NCBI GenBank assembly: GCA_027924585.1
Contig: BSBM01000423.1
Span: 5,320,001 to 5,384,000, forward strand
Length of the DNA: 64,000 nt
Source: Larix kaempferi
Taxonomy: Eukaryota; Streptophyta; Pinopsida; Pinales; Pinaceae
Reading direction: 5' to 3'
Shown here: positions 25,003-36,065 of the stretch, one piece after another
Numbering within the stretch: position 1 is the first letter of the stretch
Layout of the letters: each line of letters starts with the position of its first letter
Notes under the pieces: model-generated
Told to the model about the DNA's origin: nothing
The model's input: only the letters and a program-made list of their open reading frames with translations
Databases searched by the model: none
Translations under genes and position numbers: made by a program

Positions 25003-25596
25003 TGTTGATGTATATGTAACTTCGGAATGTATTTCTTATATATATTTATTGTACCCCTATAGAGATGTGTTATACCTCTATACGAAAGTGTCATCATTTG
25101 TATTGTCAAGTGTCGCAAGTGGATTAAATTTTTGATGGGTTATTAGACTACCTGATGTGGGTGTCAGCCCAGATTTTATGTAACTACGGTTATTAGGCTG
25201 AGTTAGACAAGTCGGACCCATAAGTTATTTAGGTAGGTCAGGACAAGTATAAATACAGATTGGGATTCTCTATTTTGATCATCTCATTACTCACTCTTCT
25301 CTCACTCGGAAAGTGGTGCACATTGAAGGAGGAGGATCAAGCTGCATAGTAGGAGTCTATATATTGTACTTGGCTTGTACTTGGTTGTACTTTGGCTCTA
25401 TCTATCTTTGAGGAAGTTCTGGGGTTTTTCACCTTAGGGTTTTCCCCACGGAAACTCTATGTGTTCTTTTTCTCATGCTATTGATTCTTGTGATGCTTGA
25501 CATGCTTGATATGATTGTTATGCATTGATATACTGTACATGTTATTCTCTCAGTAAAGATCCTATAGCATATTGAATTAATGCTTAAAAACTAACA
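25003..25596 (+). repeat. Copia 5' LTR
   Basis: Identical in length to 36066-36659. The region upstream of the primer site ends CTTAAAAACTAACA. Confidence 0.95.
25248..25255 (+). promoter_or_regulatory. TATA box candidate in the copia LTR
   Basis: TATAAATA, preserved in both LTRs and followed by pyrimidine-rich CTCACTCTTCTCTCACTC about 80 bases later. Its position in mid-LTR suits a U3/R promoter. Confidence 0.55.
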
Positions 25597-26171
25597 TGGT
25601 ATCAGAGCTAGCCTGAGAAGAAGACATTGTGTAGTTACAGAAACCAGGGTTTCTTGTTTATTGGGTTTCTCTCCACATATTTTGGGAAAGCAGTATAGTA
25701 GATTGACTCTACTCATCAAGGTGAATCTATCTGTCCAATCAGAATTCAATTCTGAGCTGTTTCAGTTTTGGCCCTAAAAATTAGGGTTTCCACAAAAATA
25801 GGAATTTCTGGCAACTTAAGACATATCTGAAAACTCCTTGGAAAAATCGAAGTTTAGAGCTTTGGATCGAGATTTTTGGCTGGGTAGATCTCTAGGAAAC
25901 TCAAACCCTAATTCAGGGTTCTCTATAGTGAATGCGGGAAGACTAAAAGACATTTATGAAGGGTGAAACTTTGCAGAACTGAATTTTTGAATATATCAAG
26001 TTGATCAGTTCATCAAGGCGCATCTTTCTATCCTTTTAGAAAGTTGAAATTCAAAGTTTGAAATTTTAGGGTTTCTCTTACAAACCCTAATCCAACACCA
26101 GATCCAGTTTTCAGCCAAGTAAGTGGTAAGACCTAAATATTTTCTATTTCCATTTGAAGTACTCTTTAAAG

Positions 26172-27169
26172 ATGTCTCACCACACCAAGCTTGAGGATAA
26201 GCTTGAAGGGAATGATAACTTCGGAGCATGGAACTATAGGATTGGGTTAATCCTCGAAGAAAATGAGTTGGACACTTATATAAGAGAAGAGGTCCCTGTC
26301 CCAGAGGGAGAAGAGGCTAAGGCTCTTCACAAGAGGAACTTGGTTAAGGAAAAGAGGATCATTGTTGATTCTATCAAATATCATCTCATCCCCCTGTGTC
26401 ATCCCTAAAGACACCAAAAGAGATGTTTGATTCCTTGACTAAGTTGTTTGAAGGAAAAAACATAAATCGGAAGATGACCCTGAGGAATCAATTAAAGCAT
26501 ATCAAGATCGAGAATGCAGAGACTATGCAATCATACTTCTCAAGGGTCTCCCAAATAAAAGAACAACCTGAAGCTGTGGGTGAAGACATAGAGAATGGAG
26601 AAGTGGTGATGACCACTCTTAATGGCCTTCCTAGGTCATGGGATTCCTTCATCCAAGGGATTTTTGCTAGGAAGAAACTTATCTCTTTCAGTAGACTATG
26701 GGAAGAATGCTCACAGGAAGAAGCTTGAATTGTAGCTACAGAAGAGAAGATGGGGAGTGAAGACCAAGCACTCACAGCTCACTCCAAAAGACATGATGAC
26801 AAGAAATCTCACCATCATGGCAAGAGAGCAAAACATCACCATCAGAATCAAAGAAGTAGTCCTAGACATTGAAGGGACATGTCCCATATCTGTTTCTATA
26901 CTTGTGATGAAAAGGGACACTATGACAGAGATTGTCCCAGAAGAAAGAAAGAGGGTCCTACCAAGAAGAAGAAATTCAAAAGAAAACATCATGCTCATGC
27001 TGCAGAGGATGATGAACCTCCCAGGAAGAGGGCTAGAGAAGATAGTGAAGATTCTTCAAGTGATGAAGAATATGTTTTGATTTCTGCTCTCACTGGAACC
27101 AATACTCATGGAAGTAATGATTGGATTATAGATAGTGGGGCTTCTAAACACATGATAGGATTCAAATAA
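26172..27169 (+). pseudogene. Copia Gag with CCHC knuckle and start of aspartic protease
   Basis: Starts at ATG 26172 (MSHHTKLEDKLEG), about 560 bases after the primer site. Gag helices include NFGAWNYRIGLIL and, after a frame change near 26396, EMFDSLTKLFEGKN and LNGLPRSWDSF. The knuckle CFYTCDEKGHYDRDC (near 26890-26935) is off-pattern, with an extra residue in the first loop (C-x3-C). A Lys/Asp-Glu-rich linker leads to WIIDSGASKHM (about 27120), with the catalytic D-S-G-A of the protease. A TGA at 26726 and a frameshift near 26400 break the frame. Confidence 0.85.
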
Positions 27170-27175
27170 TCCTTT

Positions 27176-28265
27176 GTGAATCTATCTAAACATGATTCAC
27201 CTCACAAGGTGAAACTTGGGGATGACTACCAGTATCCCATAAAAGGGAGTGGTGAAGCCTCCTATAAACTAGACTCTGTAAAGTCTATGAAAATGAAAGA
27301 TGTACTTTATGTTCCAGGTCTAAAGAAGAATCTACTCTCCATATCTGCATTGGATGCAAAAGGCATGAGGTTTGCATTTGTAGATGGCCAAGTCCTAATG
27401 TGGCCAAAGGGTAATACTATAGATGATGCAGTTGTGATTGGAGAGCAAGAGGGAGGATTATACAAATTGAAGGGCCAACCAGAACAAGCCATGGTCCATG
27501 ACTCAGTAGAGCCAAGTGAACTTTGGAATAGAAGGGTTGCACACATGCATTACCGAGCATTACCAATTGAAAGCAAAGCATGAAGGCATTTGAAAAGGTT
27601 CTGCAAAGGGAAAGAATACAAAGAAGACATTTCCAAGTAGTGAAAGCAAGGCAAAAAGAATCTTGGAAACTATCCACTCTGATGTATGTGGTCATCTGTC
27701 ATCCAGCTCTCTGAGTGGGTATGCATACTATGTATTCTTTATTGGTGACTTCTCTAGGAAGACTTGGATATACTTCTTGAAGAACAAAGATGAAGTATTT
27801 AACAATTTCAAGGAATTCAAAACCTTGATAGAAAACCAAACTGACATGAAGATCAAGATCTTCAGATATGACAATGGCGGAGAATTTACTTCAGGAGACT
27901 TCAAGAAGTTATGCAGTGATTCAAGGATTAAGAGGGAGTTAACTAATCATTACAATCCACAACAGAATGGGGTTGCTGAGAGGAAGAATAGAACTATTAT
28001 GGAAGCAGCTAGGGCAATGCTTCATGATCAAGACTTACCTATGCACTTATGGGTTGAAGCAGCAAGGATAGCTGTATATGTGCAGAACAGAACACCCCAT
28101 AAGATACTTGACAACAAAACACTGGAAGAAGTGTTCACGGGTAAGAAACCAGAAGTGAGCCATCTCAGAATATTTGGTTTTCCAATATACACTCACATCC
28201 CAAAATAGAAAAGGTCAAAGTTGGATCCTTCAGGAAAGAAGGGTATATTTGTGGGTTATAGTGAA
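27176..28265 (+). pseudogene. Copia GAG-pre-integrase and integrase core
   Basis: A continuous frame holds the pre-integrase region (VLYVPGLKKNLLSISAL near 27300-27350, then LWNRRVAHMHY). A disturbed stretch follows, and then the integrase core: HSDVCG and FIGDFSRKTW (first Asp), FRYDNGGEFTS (second Asp), NGVAERKNRTIMEAARAML (Glu), which is the D,D-35-E triad that joins element DNA to the target. The HHCC zinc-binding part between 27540 and 27660 is damaged. Downstream at about 28209 the frame has a stop, then SGKKGIFVGYSE marks the post-integrase segment. Confidence 0.85.
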
Positions 28266-30313
28266 AGCTCGAAAGCTTAGAGAATCTACTTCCCTGGATT
28301 CAAGAAGATTGACATCAGCAGAGATGTAACATTTGATGAAAGTTCAGCTTACCACAAATCGAGAAAGACACCTGCTGAAGACAATGAAGAACCCAGAATA
28401 TCCAGAACAAAAGACACCACGATGAATGAAGCAGTTACTGAAGTAGATCGAGAAATGGAAGATCCACAAGAACCAACGGATCCACCTCGTGAGAAGAATC
28501 CTCACAAGAGGAAACCAACATGGGCTAGAGAACTCATCCAAAATGCAGAAAGATTTGGCGTTCCAGAAGAAGAACACAAAGAAAGAAAAAGGACAAGGTC
28601 ACATACTAGTTATGTTGCTTTGCTCTGTGACATTATGGACAAAGAAACTTCCAATTATGAAGAAGCTGCAGAAAAGAAAAAATGGAAGGATGTTATGATC
28701 GAGGAATATCAGTCAATTATGAAGAACAATGTTTGGGATGTGGTCCCAAGACCAGATGGGAAGTCTGTGGTAACTTCCAAATGTGATACGAACCGTTACA
28801 CCAAAACCTCGAGATGTTAGTGAAGACCGCCCACTAGGATCTTAACATCCCACCATGATCCGCAGTCCAGACTCTGGGCTGGATGTGCGCCCGTACGGTG
28901 GTGTCCCCTTTGTGCCGTATGAGCCCCGAGCGAACGCTGCAATGCCAACGTTTCCACCTGCTCTGTGACTTGAACCTTGGTGGAGGCTCTGATACCAAAT
29001 GATACGAACCGTTACACCAAAACCTCGAGATGTTAGTGAAGGCCGCCCACTAGGATCTTAACAAAATGGATCTATAAGATCAAGCATGCTACAGATGGTA
29101 GCATCGAGAAATACAAAGATAGGTTTGTAGCTCATGGTTTCTCCCAGACAGAAGGGATTGATTATGAAGAGACTTTTGCTCTTGTGGCCAGATACACAAG
29201 TCCATTAGATCAGTACTTGCTCTGGCTGCAATGATGAAATGGAAGGTCCACCAGATGGATATCAAGAAAACTTTCTTGAATGGTGTAGTTGAAGAGGAAG
29301 TGTATGTGGAGCAGCCACTCGGGTTTGAGACACATGATAGAGGAACACATGTGTGCAAACTGAAGAAAGCCATATATGGTTTGAAACAGGCACCGAGGAC
29401 CTGGTATGGCAGGATAGATGGCTTCCTATCTAGTTTGGGCTTTACCAAGAGTAAAGTGGATTCCATCCTTTATTACAAGGTTGAGAAGGGCAATCAAGTG
29501 ATACTACTATTGTATGTGGATGACCTATTTCTGACAGGATAGGATAGACTGATTGATGATACGAAAAGGAAGTTAGCTGCCGAGTTCGAGATGAAGGACT
29601 TGAGTATGATGCAATACTTTCTTGGCATGGAGGTGTGGCAGAGCGCAGATGGAATCGTCCTTGGACAAGGGAATTATGCATTAGAGATCCTGAAGAGGTT
29701 CGGGATGACGGACTGCAAGGCCATGGCCACACCTATGGAATCGAACCTGAATCTTCTGTGTGATGCTTCTTCTGAGCCGGCTGATGCTACGATGTATCAT
29801 CAGATGATTGGGTATTTGATGTACTTGACGAATATGAGGCCAGACATTTGCTTTGTTGTGAACACATTGAGCCAGTTCCTGACGGATCCGAGGAGTGTTC
29901 ACCTGATAGCTGCAAAGCATGTTCTGAGGTACCTGAAGGGTACAATGGATTATGGGCTCAAGTATGAGGCGAATCAAAAGTTTAACCTGGAGGGTTATGT
30001 TGATTTGGATTGGGTAGGAAGTTCCATTGATCGAAAGAGCACTTCGGGGTGCTGCTTTAGTATGGGATCAGGTGTGATCTCTTGGTTTAGAAGGAAGCAG
30101 TCCTGTGTGGCACCGAGTACAGCTGAAGCGGAGTATGTCGTAGCATGTTCAGCTGGTTGTGAGTCAGTATGGCTTAGGAAGCTACTGTCTGATTTGTTTG
30201 ATCTCCAGTTGAGTGCTACTTGTATATATTGCGACAACCAGAGTTGTGTGAAGTTGTCAGAGAACCCAGTGTTCCATGACAAGTCGAAGCACATTGAGAT
30301 CAAGTTCCACTAT
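28266..30313 (+). pseudogene. Copia reverse transcriptase and RNase H, interrupted by a TRIM
   Basis: The linker is rich in Glu, Lys and Pro (28344-28600). RT begins with WKDVMIEEYQSIMKNNVWDVV (28680-28745) and is cut at 28784-29063 by the TRIM. It resumes with WIYKIKHATDGSIEKYK, then MDIKKTFLNG, KLKKAIYGLKQAPRTWY and the catalytic LLYVDDLFLTG (about 29505-29540). From 29591 a long open frame (249 codons) carries the RT C-terminus (QYFLGMEV, YLMYLTNMRPDI) and RNase H (GYVDLDWVGSSIDRKSTSG, then APSTAEAEYV and IYCDNQS). One frameshift lies near 29205 and a stop at 29540. RNase H is cut at 30314 by a gypsy element. Confidence 0.9.
28784..29063 (-). mobile_element. 280-bp TRIM (miniature LTR element)
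   Basis: Terminal direct repeats of 64 bp (28784-28847 and 29000-29063) differ at one base. They begin TG and end CA and are flanked by AAATG on both sides (28779-28783 and 29064-29068). On the minus strand the primer-site sequence TTTGGTATCAGAGCC directly follows the right repeat. The interior (152 bp) has no coding capacity. This is the TRIM architecture, moved by enzymes of another element. Removing it restores the copia RT codon phase, which confirms a simple insertion. Confidence 0.9.
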
Positions 30314-30700
30314 TGTGATGAACCTGCAATAATTAATTAATGCAAATACACAAGATATCAGAAATAACAGAACTTAGAATCACTTTTATATTGATCACAG
30401 GCCACTTCGATGGGGCAACCTCCTCTGGGCAAGCTCAATACAATTAACTTCACGGTGCCTTCAATGACCTCAACACACACTTATATACTAAGTCTATTCC
30501 CAATACTATGAGTCAAAACCATGGGACATAAAATACTACGGGATGACTTACAAAGCATATGCGTCCAATACTATGGCTCAATACCATGGGCTAATATAAA
30601 CTATGGATCAACAAATACTACGGGACTACTTACAAAGCATATGCGTCCAACAACAATATACTAACAAAGTAAAGAAAAGGGTTGACACGGGTTCCTAACA
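30314..30700 (-). repeat. LTR of the nested gypsy (3' LTR in element sense)
   Basis: Starts TGTGATGAACCTGC and ends GGTTCCTAACA. Internally it contains a diverged duplication of a CTTACAAAGCATATGCGTCC-containing segment. Confidence 0.95.
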
Positions 30701-31050
30701 TCCCCTCTCCCTTACAAAAAGCTTTGTCCTCAAATCTTTGGTTGGAGAAATTGCTACAGAATCTGATGGAGTGGTTCCTCGGTAACATCCTCGGGCTGCA
30801 TTCTGGGCCACTGTTGCCATTGGAGTTTCAAGGAGGATTGCTTGGAAGGATGTAGATGAAGAAGAACCATATCAAATACATGACAAGTGCGCTCAGAATG
30901 GTGCTGAGTGGCTAGTTGTTTCAGTCAAATTCTAGCCATGTGAAGATTGTCCTGCAGAATGAGAAGAATTTGATCACGGTTTTGAAGAACCGAGTCGATT
31001 GCTTGAACTGTGGAGCTTCTGAGGGTGTATGGAAGAAGAACTAGCGGTGT

Positions 31051-31596
31051 CTATCCATAGACTGCTTCATATAGTTTTCTTGCAGATGTGTTATTGGACC
31101 GCCAAAGTGCTTCTAGGAAATCCAGAGAAATAGTTGGACAAATCTGTGTAGGGATGGGAAAGGGTTCAAGCAGTCCCAAAAGGAGTGTCGTTTCACCCTT
31201 GTGGACCTGGCAAGTATCACAGTCAGCCACCATCTGTTGAATTGTCATTTTCAGTCCCTGCCAAAAGAAGTTACATGGTTCCCTGTCATACATTTGGAGG
31301 AACCCAGAGTGCCCTGCTGATGAAGAAGCATGGAGTTCATAGAAGAGAGAGCCCTGCTGAATAGATTGCAACCAAGTTGGAACAAGCATATAAATAGCTG
31401 TAAGAGAAACTGGTTCATCAAATGTGCGAGAAGGAGAAACTGCAACCATAGTGTCCTTACCCGTTATGTAAGTGATCACATAGTCATAACCCATGAGTTG
31501 GATAACCCATTTCATGTGTGCTTGGGAGGAGAACCATTGTTCCAGGAAATTTTCCAAACTCTGGAGATCAGTCTTGAGGCAGAAATAATTCCCCAA
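31051..31596 (-). pseudogene. Truncated gypsy RNase H-integrase remnant
   Basis: One open frame of 181 codons runs from the RNase H tail (GYDYVITYITGKD) through the integrase zinc-binding region (HSGFLQMYDREPCNFFWQG, then CDTCQVHKGE) to the very start of the catalytic core (TISLDFLEAL, first Asp). It then jumps to a C-terminal piece (LYEAVYG). The rest of the core, with the second Asp and the Glu, is deleted, so no strand transfer is possible. Confidence 0.85.
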
Positions 31597-31677
31597 TAGG
31601 GATGGTTGCCACTTCTATACTGTATGCAAAATAGCCAGCATGTCCTGCTAAGATGTATATGCAGCGAAATGCTTACT

Positions 31678-33243
31678 TCAAAGGTCTCTTAAAGGTGGCG
31701 AGCCCACTAGTGCAGCAAAGACACCTGCATATCTATCCAAGGAAGTAGTGGAGGCCGTTGGTGGGTGCATCTTAATGAAATGGAGATGAGCGATGACACC
31801 ATGTGAATTCCTCTTAAGGATCTTTTCCAGTCGATGTGAACTGATGATGTGGAGAGACCCTGGTTGTAATCCCGTAAATTTGTGTTGTGTCCCATTGACT
31901 GAAAACTGCATCCAAAGTTCAGCAAAATCCCATAAGATGGGGCCAAGTGGGCATAACCATTGAATGCCAAAAACCACATTACATCCACCTAATGACAAGG
32001 AAAACATGTCAGAGCGCAGGTTATAATATTCCAGAGAGATACGCACATCGTGACACTTTCCTTTGCAAGGTAAGGTGCCCCCATTGGCAACCATGACTTC
32101 AAAGTTGGAGAAAGGATGGATAAAACAATCAACCTGTTTGGTGATCCGAGGGTTAATGAAGTTATGAATGCTGCCAGAATCAATGAGTATTGTAAGAGGA
32201 AGCTTCTTGAAGTAACCCCTGACCCACATTGTTTGGGGGGTGGGGACGCCGGATAAAGCATTGAGAGATATCTCTGGTTGGTCGTCCTGAGATGGGGGGT
32301 CAATAGGCGGCTCATGAATGTCAATCTGATCATCCATTGTATCTGGAGTTTCTTCACCAATTTTAGAGGTAGGTGGAGAATCCATATCCAAGAGATAGAG
32401 CTTTTTCTTAACGCATTTATGTCCCCGAGTGAATTTCTCATCGGAATTATAACAAAGCCCTTTTTCTCTGCATGCCTGCATCTCTGTTTCAGACAAATGC
32501 TTGATAAGAGTTGGTCGAGGAGCTGGAGGAATGGGAGGTCGTTGAGAACCCATATTTTGGAAGGGAACAAAAGTGGGTTTGGAGCGTTGTTGGTCTGCAA
32601 TCTTGTCTTCTACCAACTTAGCCAACCCTAGGGCTTCCATCATTGTGTTGGGACAGAACATTTTGACCTCTGGGCGGATTTCATCCTTAAGACCTCTGAT
32701 AAAACAACTCCTATAAAAGTCATCAGACAATCCTTCTGTGTGGTTGGCTAGTTTCTCAAATTCTGTTTGATACTCTCTCACAGTGCCAATTTGACGAAGT
32801 TTAGTGAGTGCCTCGGTGAAGTCATCAAAAGAACCAGGACCAAATCGTTGCAAAAGGAGTTGGCAAAAATCTGTCCATTTTGGCTCGTCATGAACCTTGA
32901 TGTACCAACGATACCATTGAAGGGCTTCCTGTTCCAAATGAAAGGATGCAAGTGGAACTTTTTGGAAATCAAAAGTGTTATGCAGAATGAAATACTGATC
33001 TGTACGATAGATCCATCCAGCAGGATCAATGCCATTAAAGCGAGGAAAATCAACCTTCGGACCACAAAAATTGATGGAAGAAGAGAACCCATTGGTTGTA
33101 GTAGCTTCTTGTTGTCGGTGCTTGTTCATGGCTGAATGCTGAAGATGGAGGATGAGAATTTTTTCATCCAGATCTTGGAGTTTGGTTTGGATGGCTGCAA
33201 GTGCTTCCTCCATGGTTTTTACTCCTGCGCGGGTGACAACCAT
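31678..33243 (-). CDS. Gypsy Gag-protease, open reading frame
   Basis: The best-preserved coding unit of the window: 521 codons from MVVTRAGVKTMEEAL (ATG at 33243) to a stop at 31678. The same frame is open a further 81 codons upstream, but the family start and the coiled-coil-like first helix favour 33243. Gag features: FPRFNGIDPAGWIYRTDQYF, ALQWYRWYI, then FEKLANHTEGLSDDF. The zinc knuckle is damaged (CYNSDEKFTRGHKC; the second Cys is Ser). The protease shows LTILIDSGSIHNFI with the catalytic D-S-G, then GIQWL near the end. It ends soon after the protease, where the deletion has removed RT. Translated or not, it lacks partners. Confidence 0.85.
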   Translation of the reverse strand: MVVTRAGVKTMEEALAAIQTKLQDLDEKILILHLQHSAMNKHRQQEATTTNGFSSSINFCGPKVDFPRFNGIDPAGWIYRTDQYFILHNTFDFQKVPLASFHLEQEALQWYRWYIKVHDEPKWTDFCQLLLQRFGPGSFDDFTEALTKLRQIGTVREYQTEFEKLANHTEGLSDDFYRSCFIRGLKDEIRPEVKMFCPNTMMEALGLAKLVEDKIADQQRSKPTFVPFQNMGSQRPPIPPAPRPTLIKHLSETEMQACREKGLCYNSDEKFTRGHKCVKKKLYLLDMDSPPTSKIGEETPDTMDDQIDIHEPPIDPPSQDDQPEISLNALSGVPTPQTMWVRGYFKKLPLTILIDSGSIHNFINPRITKQVDCFIHPFSNFEVMVANGGTLPCKGKCHDVRISLEYYNLRSDMFSLSLGGCNVVFGIQWLCPLGPILWDFAELWMQFSVNGTQHKFTGLQPGSLHIISSHRLEKILKRNSHGVIAHLHFIKMHPPTASTTSLDRYAGVFAALVGSPPLRDL

Positions 33244-34314
33244 AACCAAGAGTTTTTTTTTTGGGGGGGGGGGAATGGATAGAAAAACACAAACAACAAC
33301 TTGTTTAGTAAAGGGAAATTTGGATTTGGGAAAAACTCGGATGGGTAATTGGGGTTTGATTAGGTTTTGTACACTTCTGATGGATAGGGACGCAAAAAAT
33401 GAAGATTTCATAAATGGGGTGAAAGAATGGGAAAATTTGTCAAAAAGGGACAAAGAAGCATATTTAGGAAAGGAACATGGTGGCAAAATTTGAATGCATT
33501 TGGGTGAAAATCGAAGGAGTTATGGAAAACCGTAAAAATAAACAAATGTGGAATTTCTGGTCTTGGGAAGTGGAATTTGGGATAGGGTCTTGAGAAATGA
33601 AATATGAAGAATGGGATTACAGGGGTGTCAGTGAAGTTTTAGTGAAAACAGAGTTGAAACAAGGGATATATGGCCAAAAACCTGGAAGGGATTGGAAACA
33701 GATAGATCTGCGGAAGGGATCGGCAATAGATGGATTTGAAACGGCGCCGAATGGGTAAAAAAAAATGGCTGGATCTGAAACAGGTTTCAGAATAGATCTG
33801 GAATGGCTGGAGCTATAACAACTATCGGAATGGATCTGAAACGACGGTATCTGAAATGGCTCAGAATGTATCTGAAACGGCTCGGAAGTGATCGGCAATA
33901 GTTCAGCTGAAAAATGGACCCCAGGTATGTGCGGCTTCCTATCGGTTCAGGGGATTCACTCAGCCACCAATGTTGTCTGACGGCTTCCGTATTGGGGTAG
34001 TACCCCTCACTCCGCGGCTTAGGTAAAACTAATAACCGCTTTGCCACAAACGACAACTCTTGGTTTACCTCACGGGTGGGAACTAGTCAATCAGGTAGGG
34101 GTCGTTGCCCTTTTCGCTGGCAGGTCCTCTCAATGGGACAGCTACTTTGGGGTTCCTGTGGTACTCCTCACAATGAGTTTTAAGGCTTATGCCCAAGTAC
34201 TTCCCATAGTTAAGAGGATAGGGATTATTCCCAGATCTGAAATTGCAACAGATGCGAAAATTTTTTTGGCAAAAATTCCACCCAACGAGCCCAAGAAAGT
34301 GCTCCGATACCAAA

Positions 34315-34701
34315 TGTGATGAACCTGCAATAATTAATTAATGCAAATACACAAGATATCAGAAATAACAGAACTTAGAATCACTTTTATATTGATCACA
34401 GGCCACTTCGAGGGGGCAACCTCCTTTGAGCAAGCTCAATACAATTAACTTCACGGTGCCTTCAATGACCTCAACACACACTTATATACTAAGTCTATGC
34501 CCAATACTATGAGTCAAAACCATGGGACATAAAATACTACGGGATGACTTACAAAGCATATGCGTCCAATACTATGGCTCAATACCATGGGATAATATAA
34601 ACTATGGATCAACAAATACTACAAGACGACTTACAAAGCATATGCATCCAACAACAATATACTAACAGAGTAAAGAGAAGGGTTGACACAGGTTCCTAAC
34701 A
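34315..34701 (-). repeat. LTR of the nested gypsy (5' LTR in element sense)
   Basis: Partner of 30314-30700. The outer edge is followed by ACTAT and then by the resumed copia RNase H frame. Confidence 0.95.
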
Positions 34702-34841
34702 ACTATATCAGGGATATGGTGCAGAGAGGAGTAGTGAAGCTCCTGTATGTTGCAACATACGAGTAGATAGCTGATGTGTTGACCAAGCCGCTTGCCAGAG
34801 TGAAGTTTGAATACTTCAGAGGGAGACTTGGTGTACTTTAG
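34702..34841 (+). pseudogene. Copia RNase H C-terminus, after the gypsy insertion
   Basis: Continues the RNase H frame cut at 30313: IRDMVQRGVVKLLYV, then ADVLTKPLARVKFEYFR, the usual end of copia Pol, with a stop at 34839-34841. One in-frame TAG lies after YVATYE. The phase matches across the insertion once one ACTAT copy is removed. Confidence 0.9.
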
Positions 34842-34889
34842 ATCGAGATGCCTTCCAGAGGGAAGTGATGAGTCCGGAGACACAGATGC

Positions 34890-35430
34890 ACACTGGGAGA
34901 TTCTTGCATAGTGGTAGGAAAGTCCTCCTATGTTGGTAGATGTAAGGGCCAAGCCATTCTTACATGGTGGTAGGAAAGTCATTCCATGGTAAGATGTAAG
35001 GGCTGAGCCATTCTTACATGGTGGTAGGAAAGTCCTCCCATGGTAAGATGTAAGGGCTAAGCCATTCCTACATGGTGGCAGGAAAGTCCTCCCATGGTAG
35101 GATGTAAGGGTTGGATCCATTCTCACATGGTGGTAGGAAATTCCTCCCATGGTGATGATTTAAGGGTTAGGGCCAGTCTGGCATGGTTCCAGGAAATTCC
35201 TCCCATGGCCATTGACATAAGTGTCGGGGCCATTCTGGCATGGTGGCAAGAAAGTCCTCCCATGGTCGTTGATGTAAGTGATGAGCCTTTCCTGATTGCT
35301 GGCAGGAAAGTCCTCCCATGTCGGTTGATGTAAGTGTTGAGTCTCACATGCTAGCGGGAAATTCCTTGCATGTTGGTAGACTGGGTCTCGTATGGTGGTA
35401 GGAAAGTCCTCCCATACTAGAGACTGTGTG
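34890..35430. repeat. Minisatellite of 55-60-bp units in the copia 3' region
   Basis: About ten imperfect tandem copies share GGTAGGAAAGTCCTCCCATG followed by GATGTAAGGG-like text. Units drift steadily along the array. Downstream (35500-35620) a second small repeat has GGTTTTGCAG(T/C)GGCAGTGTAATCA. The arrays lie between the Pol stop and the purine tract, a non-coding region unusually long for copia. Confidence 0.85.
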
Positions 35431-36065
35431 TGTGCATCTGGGTTGTGCTCCGTGGACTATGTGATGATCTGAAGACATTGATGCGACAGTTTGGTACACA
35501 GGTTTTGTAAAGGCATATGATCAGTCTTGAGATGCTCTTGCAGGTTTTGCAGTGGCAGTGTAATCAATCCTGATAGATCTTGTAGGTTTTGCAGCGGCAG
35601 TGTAATCAGTCCTGAGGTGTACCTACCTGATGGCTTGCTCGCAGTGATGATGATTAGGGTGATCATGTGATAATATACATCAGTTATATGTATGGTGAGT
35701 ATCAGGTGGATACTCTGTGGTTGTGGACAGGTTATGCAGTGGCATGTAAAAGATCTTGGGAGATTCGAGAGGTTGAGTTGTGTGCTCATAAAAGGCCTAG
35801 GATGCTCTTGCGAGGTTTTGCAGATGCACGTGATGAGTTGTGAGGATTCCACCATATGACCAGTGATGATGAAGACCTATAGGTGGTGGGCCTACATCCA
35901 GTATGAAAAAGGACTGGCTCTGTAGAACTTCCTATGACGAGTAGATTCGGAGATTGGATGAGAAAGAAGCAGCTATGATGACGATGCATCGATGACGATG
36001 ATCCAGAGAAGAAGTCTTGTGTCAGATGATCTGTATCGAGAAATATCTTCCTAGTTAAGAGGGAG

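Larger units (their letters stand above)
30314..34701 (-). mobile_element. Internally deleted Ty3/gypsy element nested in copia RNase H
   Basis: LTRs of 387 bp (30314-30700 and 34315-34701) with 12 mismatches by eye. Flanking duplication ACTAT (30309-30313 and 34702-34706). Primer site TGGTATCGGAGC in the minus sense just inside the right LTR (about 34303-34314), and a purine-rich tract at 30701-30713. Gag-protease is open, but nearly all of RT and most of RNase H are missing, and integrase is truncated. It belongs to the same family as 45868-51738, against which the deletion can be measured. It must have moved with help, or lost the segment after insertion. Confidence 0.95.

Noticed and set aside
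33244-33486. Upstream extension of the gypsy Gag (81 extra codons)
   Set aside because: The sister copy and the family start favour the ATG at 33243; the extension crosses a poly-G/poly-T leader segment.
32278-33493. Plus-strand ORFs of 110-120 codons over the gypsy gag
   Set aside because: Antisense shadows of the intact Gag-protease frame.
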